DNA from: Agaribacillus aureus
GTDB taxonomy: Bacteria; Bacteroidota; Bacteroidia; Cytophagales; Cyclobacteriaceae
Reading direction: 5' to 3'
Length of the DNA: 64,000 bases
Assembly: GCA_030442055.1 (NCBI GenBank)
Contig: JAUJEB010000013.1
Location: 62,001-126,000, forward strand
The position numbers were made by a program, and so were the translations under genes. The notes beneath the pieces were generated by a model. The model was given only the letters and a program-made list of their open reading frames with translations, was not told the origin of the DNA and did no database searches. Positions 28,980-38,598 of the stretch are shown here, piece by piece (positions within the stretch are counted from its first letter, which is position 1; each line of letters opens with the position of its first letter).

Positions 28980-30532
28980 TTCACCAGTAATGTTTCAATA
29001 TCTTCTAATGATTTGCCTTTGGTTTCCGGGAGAAATTTTGCCAGCAATAACAATCCAATGACACCAAATAACCCAAAAATCAGATAGGCGCCGGCATTGC
29101 CCAAATTGGCCAGTTCCCACGGGAAAATAAATTGAACAAATGTACTTGTGCACGAATTGATAAAGCCAAAGAAGGCAATGGCCAACCCCCTGTTTCTGCC
29201 TGGAAATATTTCTGAAAACAAAACCCACATTACCGGCCCCAACGAAAAGGCAAATGATGCCACAAACGCCAAAATACCAATCAAAATAACGACAGGATTA
29301 ATTTTAGCTGCCGCCTGAATAATTTCACTTTCATATTTTCCAAAGACATTTTCTCCAAGCGCCTCTTTTAAGGCATTTTTAAAATCCACGTCATTATCGT
29401 AGGTGATATGGTAAAAGGGCCGGAGTTTTGTTCTGTCCAGCGCCTGCGAAATGCCTTGAACGTTTTCTTCCGTAAGTGTATATGTGGCCTTATAAAACCC
29501 GTAGGATGTTATCGCCATGCTCAAAATTACACCTGCCAGTCCTGTAAGCATTAGTGGTCTTCTGCCCAGGCGATCAATAAATGCCATTGCCAGCAAGGTA
29601 AAAACCACATTGATGATCCCCACAAATATGGCCTGGGAAAACGCGGCATTCTTGCCTACGCCGGATTGCTCAAAGATCGTCGTTGCGTAGAAAAATATCG
29701 CATTAACACCAGTAATTTGCTGTACCACACCAATGGTGATACCCAGCAGCATCACTATTTTCATCCCGGGTTTGAAGAGCGTGCTCAGCGAAGTTTTCTC
29801 GTTCTGATCGCGAAGTTTTTGTTTGATTTTTTCCTTTTCTTTCTGAGCTCTTTCTTCGCCGAATATGGTGTTTAAAACTTGTTGTGCTTCCTGCTCCTTA
29901 CCCCGGTTCAATAACCATCTGGGACTTTTGGGCACAAAAAACAGCAAGATAAGGTAAAGAATGGCCGGCAGGGATTCCACACCCAACATCCACCGCCATA
30001 CATTAAATTCGTCGAGAGGGGAAGCGGCTGCGTCCATAAGTCCAAGCAAAAAATAATTGGAAAAATAGGAGGCACTAAAGCCGAGTACAATATTGAGTTG
30101 CTGAATAGATACCAACCTTCCCCGTTTTTCCGAAGGAGCTATTTCTCCAATGTAGAGAGGCGCCAAAATGAGTACGGCCCCAAAAGCAATCCCTCCTATC
30201 ATTCTGGCTGTTACCAGCCATTGATAATTTGGTGCCAGGGCTGATAAAACGGCTGAAACGGCATAAAGTACGGCAGCATAAATGAGCACTTTTTTCCGTC
30301 CGATAATGTCGCTAATTGTACCCGAAAGCAGCATTGCAAACATCGCCGCAAAGGACGGGGAACTCACCACCCATCCCTGCTGGATGACGTTAAGGTTAAA
30401 TTGTGGGCTTACAAAGCCTATCACCCCGGAAATCACAGAAGCATCAAAGCCAAAGAGAAATCCTCCGAGGGAAACGACCAACGCGATAAAGAAGGAATAA
30501 CCACTGCTTCTCTTTTTTTTGTCCATTTTCAT
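28976..30532 (-). CDS. MFS sugar porter (xylose/hexose:H+ symporter type)
   Basis: 518 residues with 12 membrane segments. Sugar-porter signatures are present: LGGFLFGFDASVISG, DIIGRKKVL, then DRLGRRPLMLTG and PETKGKSLEDIE. A longer than usual loop in the second half (about 360-420, including ENVFGKYESEIIQ) separates helices 9 and 10. It should import a monosaccharide or short oligosaccharide into the cytoplasm. The start may be the second Met at 30526. It sits 15 bases after the GH26-like gene and overlaps the GH43 gene. Confidence 0.92.
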   Translation of the reverse strand: MKMDKKKRSSGYSFFIALVVSLGGFLFGFDASVISGVIGFVSPQFNLNVIQQGWVVSSPSFAAMFAMLLSGTISDIIGRKKVLIYAAVLYAVSAVLSALAPNYQWLVTARMIGGIAFGAVLILAPLYIGEIAPSEKRGRLVSIQQLNIVLGFSASYFSNYFLLGLMDAAASPLDEFNVWRWMLGVESLPAILYLILLFFVPKSPRWLLNRGKEQEAQQVLNTIFGEERAQKEKEKIKQKLRDQNEKTSLSTLFKPGMKIVMLLGITIGVVQQITGVNAIFFYATTIFEQSGVGKNAAFSQAIFVGIINVVFTLLAMAFIDRLGRRPLMLTGLAGVILSMAITSYGFYKATYTLTEENVQGISQALDRTKLRPFYHITYDNDVDFKNALKEALGENVFGKYESEIIQAAAKINPVVILIGILAFVASFAFSLGPVMWVLFSEIFPGRNRGLAIAFFGFINSCTSTFVQFIFPWELANLGNAGAYLIFGLFGVIGLLLLAKFLPETKGKSLEDIETLLVK

Positions 30533-30547
30533 TGAGGAAAGACCTTG

Positions 30548-31726
30548 CTAATTGATTTTTTCACCAATCCTCAACTGCGTATAGAGGTCCGGCGAAGAAT
30601 GCAGGTATTTTTCCTGAGAAATAATATTTTGCCACTTTTCAGATATGAATTCACTGGTCTGCAGCCTGGCATCAATATCCCTGAATGTAGGGTTTTCCTT
30701 CCACAGGTCATGTTCTTTCCAGTTACAATTGATATAGCTTACAGCTTTCACCAGATCCGGATTTTCGTCTATGGTGGCAAAGAATGGCATGAACCACTTT
30801 TCCCATGCTTCCCTGGCCTGTTGCGGGTTCGACAGGAGGGTTTCTTTCGTATCTCCATCAAATTTAACAGTATGGTCTGATATGTTGGGACTTGCTTCTG
30901 CAATGAAAACCGGCTTTCCTTTTTTTCTGGCAAAGGCAATCATTTTTTGTTCCTCCCATCTTGAAAAAAATGAAAACCCACACCAATCTACATACTCATC
31001 TCCGGGGTACCATTCTTCCAACATTTCCAGGTTGGAAACCCATCCTGTTGACTGCCATACATAGGCGACATTGGTACATCCCATGTCATCCAATTTATCC
31101 TTGATCCGACGGTAGGCTTTTAAATAATTCGCCCGGTCATAGTGATTCCAGGAATGTCCGTCAAACTCATAGCCAATTCTTAAAAATATTGGACGGGGTG
31201 CGAGACTCTTGAGATATTTCGCAAATTTTTCAACCAGGTGGTCAAGATCTCCGTTGGCAACAGCCGCTTCCCGGTTGACCATCGCCAGTCCGATAGCCAG
31301 GGCCATGTTATCAAAATGAGCAGCCTGCAGGGACATGTTGCTGTATCCGTCTCCCCAGGTATCAGTAGACCAAATTCCATCAAGTCCCTTTAAGGCCCCG
31401 CCAAAGGTGGTGCTATCACCAGGCATAAGGGAGGTATAGGCTGTCCAGCCTGCCGGCTTTTTAAAATGGTCGAGATAACCGTCGTTAAATTCCTTCAATC
31501 CTCCTATAGCATCAAGCTCCTGCCCCACAAATAGTATTACCTTACCATCCTCGGGTTCAAACTTTGCAAAACTTCTTTTGGGTGTTTGTCGATCTACTAA
31601 AGAGGCCTTTTCGGCGCCCATATCATGCGGGTAACTATTGCTTTCTGAAATTGGCTGGCAGGCATTAAAGAGCATGCCAATGATCCAGGCCAAAAATAAT
31701 TTATTGTTTATGGTGCTAATATTCAT
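30548..31726 (-). CDS. GH26-like glycoside hydrolase lipoprotein (paralogue A)
   Basis: 392 residues from the ATG at 31726; the longer frame would need a TTG. The lipobox is LFNAC (then QPISES), so it is probably surface or periplasmic. The barrel shows LRIGYEFDGHSWNHY with a candidate acid/base Glu, YVWQSTGW, WYPGDEYVDWCGFSFF (the YPGDEYVD segment is typical of GH26) and KPVFIAEASP with a candidate nucleophile Glu. I place it in clan GH-A near GH26, but it is divergent and the substrate is unknown. It shares most of these motifs with the protein encoded at 32466-33479, so the two arose by duplication. Confidence 0.75.
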   Translation of the reverse strand: MNISTINNKLFLAWIIGMLFNACQPISESNSYPHDMGAEKASLVDRQTPKRSFAKFEPEDGKVILFVGQELDAIGGLKEFNDGYLDHFKKPAGWTAYTSLMPGDSTTFGGALKGLDGIWSTDTWGDGYSNMSLQAAHFDNMALAIGLAMVNREAAVANGDLDHLVEKFAKYLKSLAPRPIFLRIGYEFDGHSWNHYDRANYLKAYRRIKDKLDDMGCTNVAYVWQSTGWVSNLEMLEEWYPGDEYVDWCGFSFFSRWEEQKMIAFARKKGKPVFIAEASPNISDHTVKFDGDTKETLLSNPQQAREAWEKWFMPFFATIDENPDLVKAVSYINCNWKEHDLWKENPTFRDIDARLQTSEFISEKWQNIISQEKYLHSSPDLYTQLRIGEKIN

Positions 31727-31753
31727 CGAATTTATTTTTATAACCAAAAATCT

Positions 31754-32458
31754 TTACCGTTCCTCCAATACCTCCCTGGTGGAGAATTTGTATCTCATGT
31801 TCCTGTAAACCGCTATATCGGTAATATCTTCAGGTGTATTTTCAGGTATGGCTCTGAAGTTGGTGGAAACCCTGTATTTACTTTTTACCGGCAACACTCT
31901 ATGCCAGGTATGGCCGTGAAGGATCACCAGTGTTCCTTTTTTGGGATACAATACCACCTGCCCCGGGATATCCGCATCCGGGTCCCCGGGCGTTAGCGTT
32001 CCCATTTTGTGGGAGCCGGGGAATACAATGGTACCCCCGCCATTTTCGGCGATGATATCGTGGGTATAAACCAGTCTGTTCAGGTTAAATTGTTGCGGAT
32101 TTTCGGGAGGGCAGTCCTGGTGCCAGGCTTGTCCCTTGGTGGCTTCTTTTGAAAACATGGCCATACAATATAAATCTGACCATCCTTCACCCAAAATTTC
32201 CCCGGTAAGCTCCTTAAAGTTATGATCTTCATCAACTTCCTTAAAACCGTCGTAGTAATCCTCCTGATATGGAAACCAGGGCACCACTTCAGTCGCTGAT
32301 TTATTGATAAATTCATCGGTATGTTCCCAGTGCGGATCCATACCGAAGTGATCAAGAATGTTTTTATTCAAACGATCCATGAGATCCTTATCAAAAAAAC
32401 CGGCTATTACCAGGTATCCTTCTTCCCAGAACTTTTGTGCTTTGTTTTCTATGTCCAT
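31754..32458 (-). CDS. Phytanoyl-CoA dioxygenase (PhyH)-family Fe(II)/2-oxoglutarate oxygenase
   Basis: 234 residues from the ATG at 32458, which leaves 7 bases to the upstream gene. The iron-binding facial triad is visible: His113-x-Asp115 in AWHQDCPPE and a distal His (likely His186) in HGHTWHRVLP. Arg196 in KYRVSTNFRA is placed to bind 2-oxoglutarate. GGGTIVFPGSHKMG is the family's central motif. No signal peptide, so cytoplasmic. Family members hydroxylate diverse small molecules. A PhyH gene in a SusCD locus, between two paralogous hydrolases, suggests oxidation (for example removal of a methyl or alkyl group) of an imported sugar; this is inference. Confidence 0.9.
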   Translation of the reverse strand: MDIENKAQKFWEEGYLVIAGFFDKDLMDRLNKNILDHFGMDPHWEHTDEFINKSATEVVPWFPYQEDYYDGFKEVDEDHNFKELTGEILGEGWSDLYCMAMFSKEATKGQAWHQDCPPENPQQFNLNRLVYTHDIIAENGGGTIVFPGSHKMGTLTPGDPDADIPGQVVLYPKKGTLVILHGHTWHRVLPVKSKYRVSTNFRAIPENTPEDITDIAVYRNMRYKFSTREVLEER

Positions 32459-32465
32459 GCTTATA

Positions 32466-33479
32466 TCATTTTTTTGAAGTGTGTACAAAAAGCTCGCTTT
32501 TGAGCTCGTTGATGTAGTTGTGTCTCACATATTCATTCCTTTCTATTCTTGCATCTTTCCAGTCATGCCATCCAAAGCCCAGCTTTTCAGACCAATAGGC
32601 CCAATCCCAATTGATATAGCAAAAAGCCTTAACCTGGGGGTTTTGATACATGAACTGAAAAAAGGGCCTGAACCACTTATTCCAGGACACTTCGCCATTG
32701 GTCACCCCGACATACCTCGGTGTTGTTTCGCCGATCATCACAGGTTTTTGGTGCTGGTCCGCCTTTTTCAAAAAAGTCACAAGCCGGGGATCGGTGATTT
32801 CCTCCGGAGAAAAAATATCAACACCCCACCAATCAACCCATTCATCACCGGGATAATATGTTTCCAATTTTTCCCACGGTACAAATCCTGCAGAGCCACC
32901 AGCTGAACACCAGACGGTAGCCGCATTTACCTGCCGATCCCTGAGCCTTCGTGTGATTATCTTAAATACCGCTACAAAGGTTTTTGGTTTATAACCATTC
33001 CAATCACCTTCAAACTCATAACCGATCCGCACAAAGGAAGGCCTGTCAAGTGCTTTCAAAGCGGCGATGAACGCATCGATCTGTGCATCGTACATGCCCT
33101 GTACAATACTTTCGTCCTGACCCGAGCCATCATCATTGCCAGCCGTAAGATTTAATCCAATCTGAGGCATTACGTCGGGAGGCAGGTTTTCCAACTCAGC
33201 TCTCAGATCCTGTCCCCATTCATCGATTTTCTCCACTGATCGCGTTAAACCGATATAGTCCATGTATATGATCGGAAACAAGGAAGACCCCGTCTGCCCG
33301 GCATAAGCCAGGTAGGAATCATAATCCTGGCCGGCACCGTGCAGAATACCTGTCTCAGGTTCAAATAAAGCGTTGTAAAAGGCTCTTGGCTCATAACTTA
33401 CCGGTGACGTATGGCTTCCCGGTTTAGTACACGCTGCCACAAGCATTAACAAAACTGCGATCGGTTTGCGTAATTTCAT
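32466..33479 (-). CDS. GH26-like glycoside hydrolase lipoprotein (paralogue B)
   Basis: 337 residues from the ATG at 33479, which gives a clean lipoprotein signal (lipobox VAAC, then TKPGS). Conserved clan GH-A segments: FVRIGYEFEGDWNGY with a candidate acid/base Glu, TVWCSAGG, YYPGDEWVDWWGVDIF, and KPVMIGETTP with a candidate nucleophile Glu. It shares these and the FCYINWDW-type C-terminal strand with paralogue A. It is the first enzyme gene after susD (63 bases), so it may act on the polymer at the surface. Substrate unknown. Confidence 0.75.
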   Translation of the reverse strand: MKLRKPIAVLLMLVAACTKPGSHTSPVSYEPRAFYNALFEPETGILHGAGQDYDSYLAYAGQTGSSLFPIIYMDYIGLTRSVEKIDEWGQDLRAELENLPPDVMPQIGLNLTAGNDDGSGQDESIVQGMYDAQIDAFIAALKALDRPSFVRIGYEFEGDWNGYKPKTFVAVFKIITRRLRDRQVNAATVWCSAGGSAGFVPWEKLETYYPGDEWVDWWGVDIFSPEEITDPRLVTFLKKADQHQKPVMIGETTPRYVGVTNGEVSWNKWFRPFFQFMYQNPQVKAFCYINWDWAYWSEKLGFGWHDWKDARIERNEYVRHNYINELKSELFVHTSKK

Positions 33480-33542
33480 TTTGATGTTAAACTCTGAAAA
33501 CCGGCGGAGATAGCGGTCGGACATCTCCGCCTGAAATTATTA

Positions 33543-35114
33543 TCAGTATCCCGGATTTTGATCCAGAATATCAAAACCCACGGCCTCCCTTTCCGCATTG
33601 GGGATAGGAAGGTATTCATCGCGATTGGCGGTAAAATTCTTGGACAACAGCTTTGCATTAGTGGCAGCATCACCCCATCGCACCAGGTCAGACATCCTGT
33701 TCCAACCCTCAGTAGCAAGCTCCAGCCTCCGCTGTAACTTTATGGCTTCCATATCCGTGGCGTCAATGGGGTCGATGCCAGCTCTGTCGGTGATTAAATC
33801 CATGGAAACCTGCCCATCGATTGACCCGGCTCCACCCATGGCGCGGGCTTCTGCGTGCATGAGCAATACTTCGGCGTACCTGATAATTTTCTCGTTTTTC
33901 GGAGAGTTGGATTTTTCCAGAAGCTGGTCCACAAGCTCCCACGACAAAAAATATTTTTTCGCGTAGTTGCAGTCCTCGATATCCGGCCTTAGCCAGGACA
34001 TTCTATCGGCATCCAGAATGCCGCCGCAGCAATCATTTAACCCCCAATTGGTTGCCAGCAAGGGAGAGATTTCATTGATGTCACTTCCAACAGTAAGAAA
34101 GGTCGCATCAAATCTCTGATCATTTACTTTATCGTAGAAAGCTGATTTCAAATCCGCATTGGGCAACATATTGCTGAAAGATGTGTAGTTGCCACTCACC
34201 CAGGTAAACATCATCTGCCAGCTGCCTGAGCCCTGGGCGCTGGTGCCTGCTGCCTCAAAATATTGCGGTGTAAACCCGTCTCCATACTGAATTTCGAAAA
34301 CAGACTCAATGCCATTTTCATTTGATTCGTCTTCCAGCCAGTTATCATAAAAAACAGGTTCCAGCGCATATTCACCGGAATTGATCACCAACTCACTATA
34401 GCGTGCCGCGCCGTCCCAATCTCGCTGATACAGTTTTGATTTTGCCAGCAGCGTTTGGGCAAGTCCACTCGTAACCCTGCCCAGCACACTTTGTGATCGC
34501 GTCGGTAAATCCGGAATGGCTTCGGTAAGATCTTTGTCAATCTGGGCAAAAAGCTCCTCCCGGGTTGCTCGCCCTAGTGGCGGCAGGTCGTTAGCACTTT
34601 CTATGGGATCCAGCACCAAGGGTACCGTATTCCACATTTTATGCATTTCTAGGTAAAAAAACGCCCTCAGGGTCTTTGCTTCCGCCACCAGTTGTTTTTG
34701 CATATTTCCCGAGGTGAATCCATCAAATTCGGGCGCTCTTTTGATGACGATGTTGGCCCGGTTAACACCGGTATACCACTTTTGCCACAACAATTGAACA
34801 TTAAAATTGGAGGCATTCATCAGGGTAAAGTCATCCATAACCGTTCCCGCTGCCCAGAAGTTAGCAAACTGGGAATGCATATTATCGGCCCGTATGTCTT
34901 GAAATAACAGTGGAAAAACGTGTTGACCACCAATATTTTGCCATTGCAGTACGTCATAAATGGCCATTGTCGCCGCATCAAAATTGGCTTCTGAGTTATA
35001 GCTGTCACTGCTCAATCCGGTAACCGGCGTTTTATCCAGCAGGTCATCATCACATGACATAGTAACCATGAATACAGCCATTAAGCTTACGCATTTTATT
35101 ATTATATTTTTCAT
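33543..35114 (-). CDS. susD: SusD/RagB-family glycan-binding lipoprotein
   Basis: 523 residues. The lipobox is VTMSC, followed by DDDLLDKTPVTGLSSDSY, the usual SusD N-terminus. Core motifs are ANIVIKRAPEF, EAKTLRAFFYLEMHKMW and the C-terminal RRLELATEGWNRMSDLVRWGDA. It binds substrate at the outer surface together with the SusC protein encoded 19 bases upstream. It is shorter than the other SusD in this window and clearly of a different subgroup. Confidence 0.96.
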   Translation of the reverse strand: MKNIIIKCVSLMAVFMVTMSCDDDLLDKTPVTGLSSDSYNSEANFDAATMAIYDVLQWQNIGGQHVFPLLFQDIRADNMHSQFANFWAAGTVMDDFTLMNASNFNVQLLWQKWYTGVNRANIVIKRAPEFDGFTSGNMQKQLVAEAKTLRAFFYLEMHKMWNTVPLVLDPIESANDLPPLGRATREELFAQIDKDLTEAIPDLPTRSQSVLGRVTSGLAQTLLAKSKLYQRDWDGAARYSELVINSGEYALEPVFYDNWLEDESNENGIESVFEIQYGDGFTPQYFEAAGTSAQGSGSWQMMFTWVSGNYTSFSNMLPNADLKSAFYDKVNDQRFDATFLTVGSDINEISPLLATNWGLNDCCGGILDADRMSWLRPDIEDCNYAKKYFLSWELVDQLLEKSNSPKNEKIIRYAEVLLMHAEARAMGGAGSIDGQVSMDLITDRAGIDPIDATDMEAIKLQRRLELATEGWNRMSDLVRWGDAATNAKLLSKNFTANRDEYLPIPNAEREAVGFDILDQNPGY

Positions 35115-35133
35115 ATCTTCAGTTACTAATTGA

Positions 35134-38100
35134 TTAAAACAAATTGATTTGGAAGCCGCCGAGAAAGGTCCTGGGTTGCGGATAAAAACCTCTGTCTATC
35201 CCCACATCCAGGAAGGCCTGACTAGAGGATTGACCAATTTCCGGATCCACACCCGAGTAATCGGTAATTGTAAATAGGTTGGAGGCAGTTATGTAAAATC
35301 TGATTTTGGAAGCTTTTAACTTACCGGCAACGGCTGCGGGCAAGGTATAACCTAATGTAAGCGTTTTAAGCCTGGCGAATGAACCGTCTTCGATGTAATA
35401 ATCAGAGATTTGTCCAAGGTTGCCGTTCAACCCAAACAAATTGGATCTGGCAGTATTCGAGGCTGAATTGGTAGCAGTCCAGGCATTCAGATCAGAAGCC
35501 GGTTTGTTTACATTCACCGCATCAGGCCTCAGATACGCCTTGTAAATATCATTACCCTGGCTTCCGAAAAGGAATGCGTTTAAATCAAATCCCTGATATT
35601 TCAAATTCAAGGTAAAGCCATAGGTGAAATCGGGATATGGATTTCCTATGAATGTCTTGTCATCGGGCGTTATACCGTCAACACCATCATTATCTTTAAA
35701 AACAAGGTCTCCCTGCTCATTAAGGCCGCTCACTTCATAGCCATAGAAACTGGCAATAGGGTGGCCTACATCGGTTCGGGCAATTGGTTCTGGCCAGGAA
35801 GGTTGAATGTTTGCCGAATTAAATGGCTGACCTTCTCCCAAAGCAGTCACCTTATTGTCTATGGTGGCAATATTAAACCCGGCATCCAACGACAGTTTAT
35901 TCGTAAAAACTTTTTTATAAGTAAGAAGAACCTCGAGGCCCTTATTTTCAACATCGGCTACGTTTTTAAAGGGTGAAGCCTGACCTACCAGTATCGGCGT
36001 ACCTACGGGCGCCAGCATATCGGTTGTTTTTTTGATAAAGTAATCCACCGATATGCCCAGCTGATTCCTGATCATATTCGCATCCAGTCCAATATTGGTT
36101 TGGGTCACCTCTTCCCATTTTACATCCGGATTGCCCAGTGCGCTGGGAGCAATGCCTGTAGTTTGAGCTCCTCCTAATATGTAGGCTGCATTGGTCGTTA
36201 ACTGAGACAGATAGGCATAGGAGTTACCGATCTGGTCATTTCCATTGACACCCCAGCTAGCCCTTAGTTTCAATAAGTCAAAAACATCGGAACCGCTCAG
36301 GAAAGCCTCTTCCGATAAATTCCAGCCGGCAGAAACCGAAGGGAAATAACCTGTCCTGTTATCCTTTCCAAATTTGGATGAAGCATCGGCTCTGAGCGTC
36401 ACCGAAAGCAGGTATTTTTCCTTATAAGCATAATTGGCACGTCCAAAAAATGACAACCATCCATTTTCAATAATCGTTTCGGGACTGACGGTGACATCAG
36501 ATGGCACCTGCATCAGTGAAAAATTTGCTGTTTCCAATGAGTTGGTGAAGAAACCGTTGCCGCTCATAGATGAAATGGTAAATCTGTCTTCAATGACGCT
36601 GGATCCAACCAACAGGTCTACCTTACTTCCCCCACTTGCCGGTATGGCATAATTGATAGTGTTTTCCCATTGTGATCGGGTAAATTTGCCATTTGTTACG
36701 TTCAACTGGGCACTTGTGCGGGCAAACCCCTGCTCCGGGTAACTGAATACCGGAATGAAATTCCTTGTTTCCTGGTCCCCACCATAGTGCGCATATTTAG
36801 TAGAAAACCTGAAATTGGACACTTCATAGCTTGCACCCCCACTCAGGGAATAATAATTCTGGATCGTATTGGTATTGTTTAACTCAAGGGCCAGCAATGG
36901 ATTTGTCACCGCCCCTACGATCGGCAGGTTCACACCATTGAAAACGGGAGGAGGGTTTTGCCTGCCAGGATTAAATATCTCGCCGTTTTCGGCATATGCC
37001 GGATAGATAGCCGGGATATTGTTGATATAATTCATGATGGCAAAACCTGTTCCGGCACCGTTTTCTGTCAGCGAGTTTCTGTCGGTGCGACCGTAGAGTC
37101 CATCGACCTGAATATTCAGACCTTTCAATACATCTTTTTCGAAGTTCAGTTTCACTGTCTTCCTTTCGAAATTGGACTTATCCAGATCACCGCCTACCAT
37201 ACCATCCTGGTTGAAGAGACCGGCACTCAGCGCATAGGAATAATCTTCCCCTCCATCCTGAACACTGGCGTGAAGATTACTCATGGATGCCTGATCAAAT
37301 ACCACATCGTACCAATCAGTGTTGGGTAGCTGTGCGGCATCCGCTGAGGAGAATTTGTCATTTCTGATTCCATCGCCGTTTAGATCTGGAATGGTTGACC
37401 CGTCGGTAAAAGCCCCGTACCAATCGACAGAATTATTATAAAACTCAATAAACTGATCCCTATCCATCAGCTCGGGCTTATTGGCCAGGTTTTGGATCCC
37501 ATAGTAGCCACTTATTGATACCTTCGGATTACTTAAATTCCTTTTGCCACTTTTGGTAGTTACCAAAACCACGCCGTTGCCTCCCCTGGCACCATAGATA
37601 GCAGCAGACGCTCCATCTTTAAGAACCGAGACATTATCAATATCGCTCGAATTCAGAAAATCAAGATTAGGCACCTGAATACCGTCCACTAAATAAAGCG
37701 GGGCGGATTCCTGTGCTGAGGCAATACCTCTGATCCTTACGGTCAACGGGGATCCGGGTGATCCTGATTCCTGTATGATAATGATCCCCGGAGCGGTACC
37801 CTGAAGGGCCTGTTCGGGGCGATATACTGGAAGGGATTCAATTTGTTTCGCATCTACTTTTGTGACCGCCGTCGTGATCTCTTTAGTCGATTGTTCCCCA
37901 TAGCCAATCACTACCACCTCCTGAAGTGCCTTGACATCAACCGGTAACTTTACGTCCATCACTGACCGGTTGTCGACGGTAACTTCCAATGACACATAAC
38001 CCACAAAGGCAAATACCAGCGTAGCGCCTTCGTTCACTGAAATTTTGTATAAGCCATTTACATCAGATACGGTTCCGTTTAATGTACCCTTCTCCAGAAC

Positions 38101-38253
38101 TGTAACTCCTGATAAAGTCTCGCCGGATTCGGCTTCGATAACAGTACCAGTAATAACCCTCTCTTGTGCAAAAAGAGATAAGGAAGACAACCACAGGAGC
38201 ATTATCATAAAAAAGCCCCCGATCTGTTTAATTTGGTAAAAATTGTTTCTCAT
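35134..38253 (-). CDS. susC: SusC/RagA TonB-dependent outer-membrane transporter
   Basis: 1039 residues. A signal peptide (ends LSLFAQ) leads into the carboxypeptidase-like domain (about 30-105, GTVIEAESGETLSGVTV), the TonB-box region (EVVVIGYG), the plug with ISVLKDGASAAIYGARGGNGVV-type sequence (written here as VSVLKDGASAAIYGARG) and the barrel ending in GGFQINLF. It has no STN domain, which fits control by the upstream propeller/LuxR regulator rather than an anti-sigma factor. First gene of an eight-gene minus-strand run ending at 26429. Confidence 0.97.
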   Translation of the reverse strand: MRNNFYQIKQIGGFFMIMLLWLSSLSLFAQERVITGTVIEAESGETLSGVTVLEKGTLNGTVSDVNGLYKISVNEGATLVFAFVGYVSLEVTVDNRSVMDVKLPVDVKALQEVVVIGYGEQSTKEITTAVTKVDAKQIESLPVYRPEQALQGTAPGIIIIQESGSPGSPLTVRIRGIASAQESAPLYLVDGIQVPNLDFLNSSDIDNVSVLKDGASAAIYGARGGNGVVLVTTKSGKRNLSNPKVSISGYYGIQNLANKPELMDRDQFIEFYNNSVDWYGAFTDGSTIPDLNGDGIRNDKFSSADAAQLPNTDWYDVVFDQASMSNLHASVQDGGEDYSYALSAGLFNQDGMVGGDLDKSNFERKTVKLNFEKDVLKGLNIQVDGLYGRTDRNSLTENGAGTGFAIMNYINNIPAIYPAYAENGEIFNPGRQNPPPVFNGVNLPIVGAVTNPLLALELNNTNTIQNYYSLSGGASYEVSNFRFSTKYAHYGGDQETRNFIPVFSYPEQGFARTSAQLNVTNGKFTRSQWENTINYAIPASGGSKVDLLVGSSVIEDRFTISSMSGNGFFTNSLETANFSLMQVPSDVTVSPETIIENGWLSFFGRANYAYKEKYLLSVTLRADASSKFGKDNRTGYFPSVSAGWNLSEEAFLSGSDVFDLLKLRASWGVNGNDQIGNSYAYLSQLTTNAAYILGGAQTTGIAPSALGNPDVKWEEVTQTNIGLDANMIRNQLGISVDYFIKKTTDMLAPVGTPILVGQASPFKNVADVENKGLEVLLTYKKVFTNKLSLDAGFNIATIDNKVTALGEGQPFNSANIQPSWPEPIARTDVGHPIASFYGYEVSGLNEQGDLVFKDNDGVDGITPDDKTFIGNPYPDFTYGFTLNLKYQGFDLNAFLFGSQGNDIYKAYLRPDAVNVNKPASDLNAWTATNSASNTARSNLFGLNGNLGQISDYYIEDGSFARLKTLTLGYTLPAAVAGKLKASKIRFYITASNLFTITDYSGVDPEIGQSSSQAFLDVGIDRGFYPQPRTFLGGFQINLF

Positions 38254-38598
38254 AAACTTTTGATTTAGAATTTTTCGTTTCTCTTAGCTTAAAAGATGAA
38301 GCAGGCATGTCCGTCGCTTTGGCGTATCGAACAAGGCAATTCGAAAGTTTTTGACAAAATTTCAATAAAGACGGTCTTTTTTGCCAAAGCAGCAATTCAA
38401 CGGAATTTTTTAAGCCTGGTTTTGTATTTTAAACAATGTCAAGTAAGGTTTTAAGCGATGCCATTCCAAAAATTTGATATGGACATTACTACTACAATCA
38501 GGAGGGTAACGGCGTTTTTCACTACGACAAAAATACTACACGCAAGCATTAAATATTTGATTTACAATAACTTACAAAACGACATCGCTACGTTAGTA
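38254..38598. other. Leader/promoter region of the second SusCD operon
   Basis: 345 bases between the stop of the propeller/LuxR regulator and the start of susC, all minus strand. I see no gene. It holds the candidate promoter at 38355-38388 and, further up, CAACGGAATTTTTTAAGCC-type AT-rich sequence. A regulator site would be expected upstream of the promoter, at about 38390-38480. Confidence 0.5.
38355..38388 (-). promoter_or_regulatory. Candidate Bacteroidota promoter for susC (second locus)
   Basis: On the minus strand, TTTG at 38388-38385 and AAATTTTG at 38362-38355 are separated by 22 bases. Bacteroidota promoters have TTTG near -33 and TAnnTTTG near -7; the second box differs only in its first base and the spacing is slightly long. 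Transcription would start about 95 bases before the susC ATG. Found by eye; weak evidence. Confidence 0.3.
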
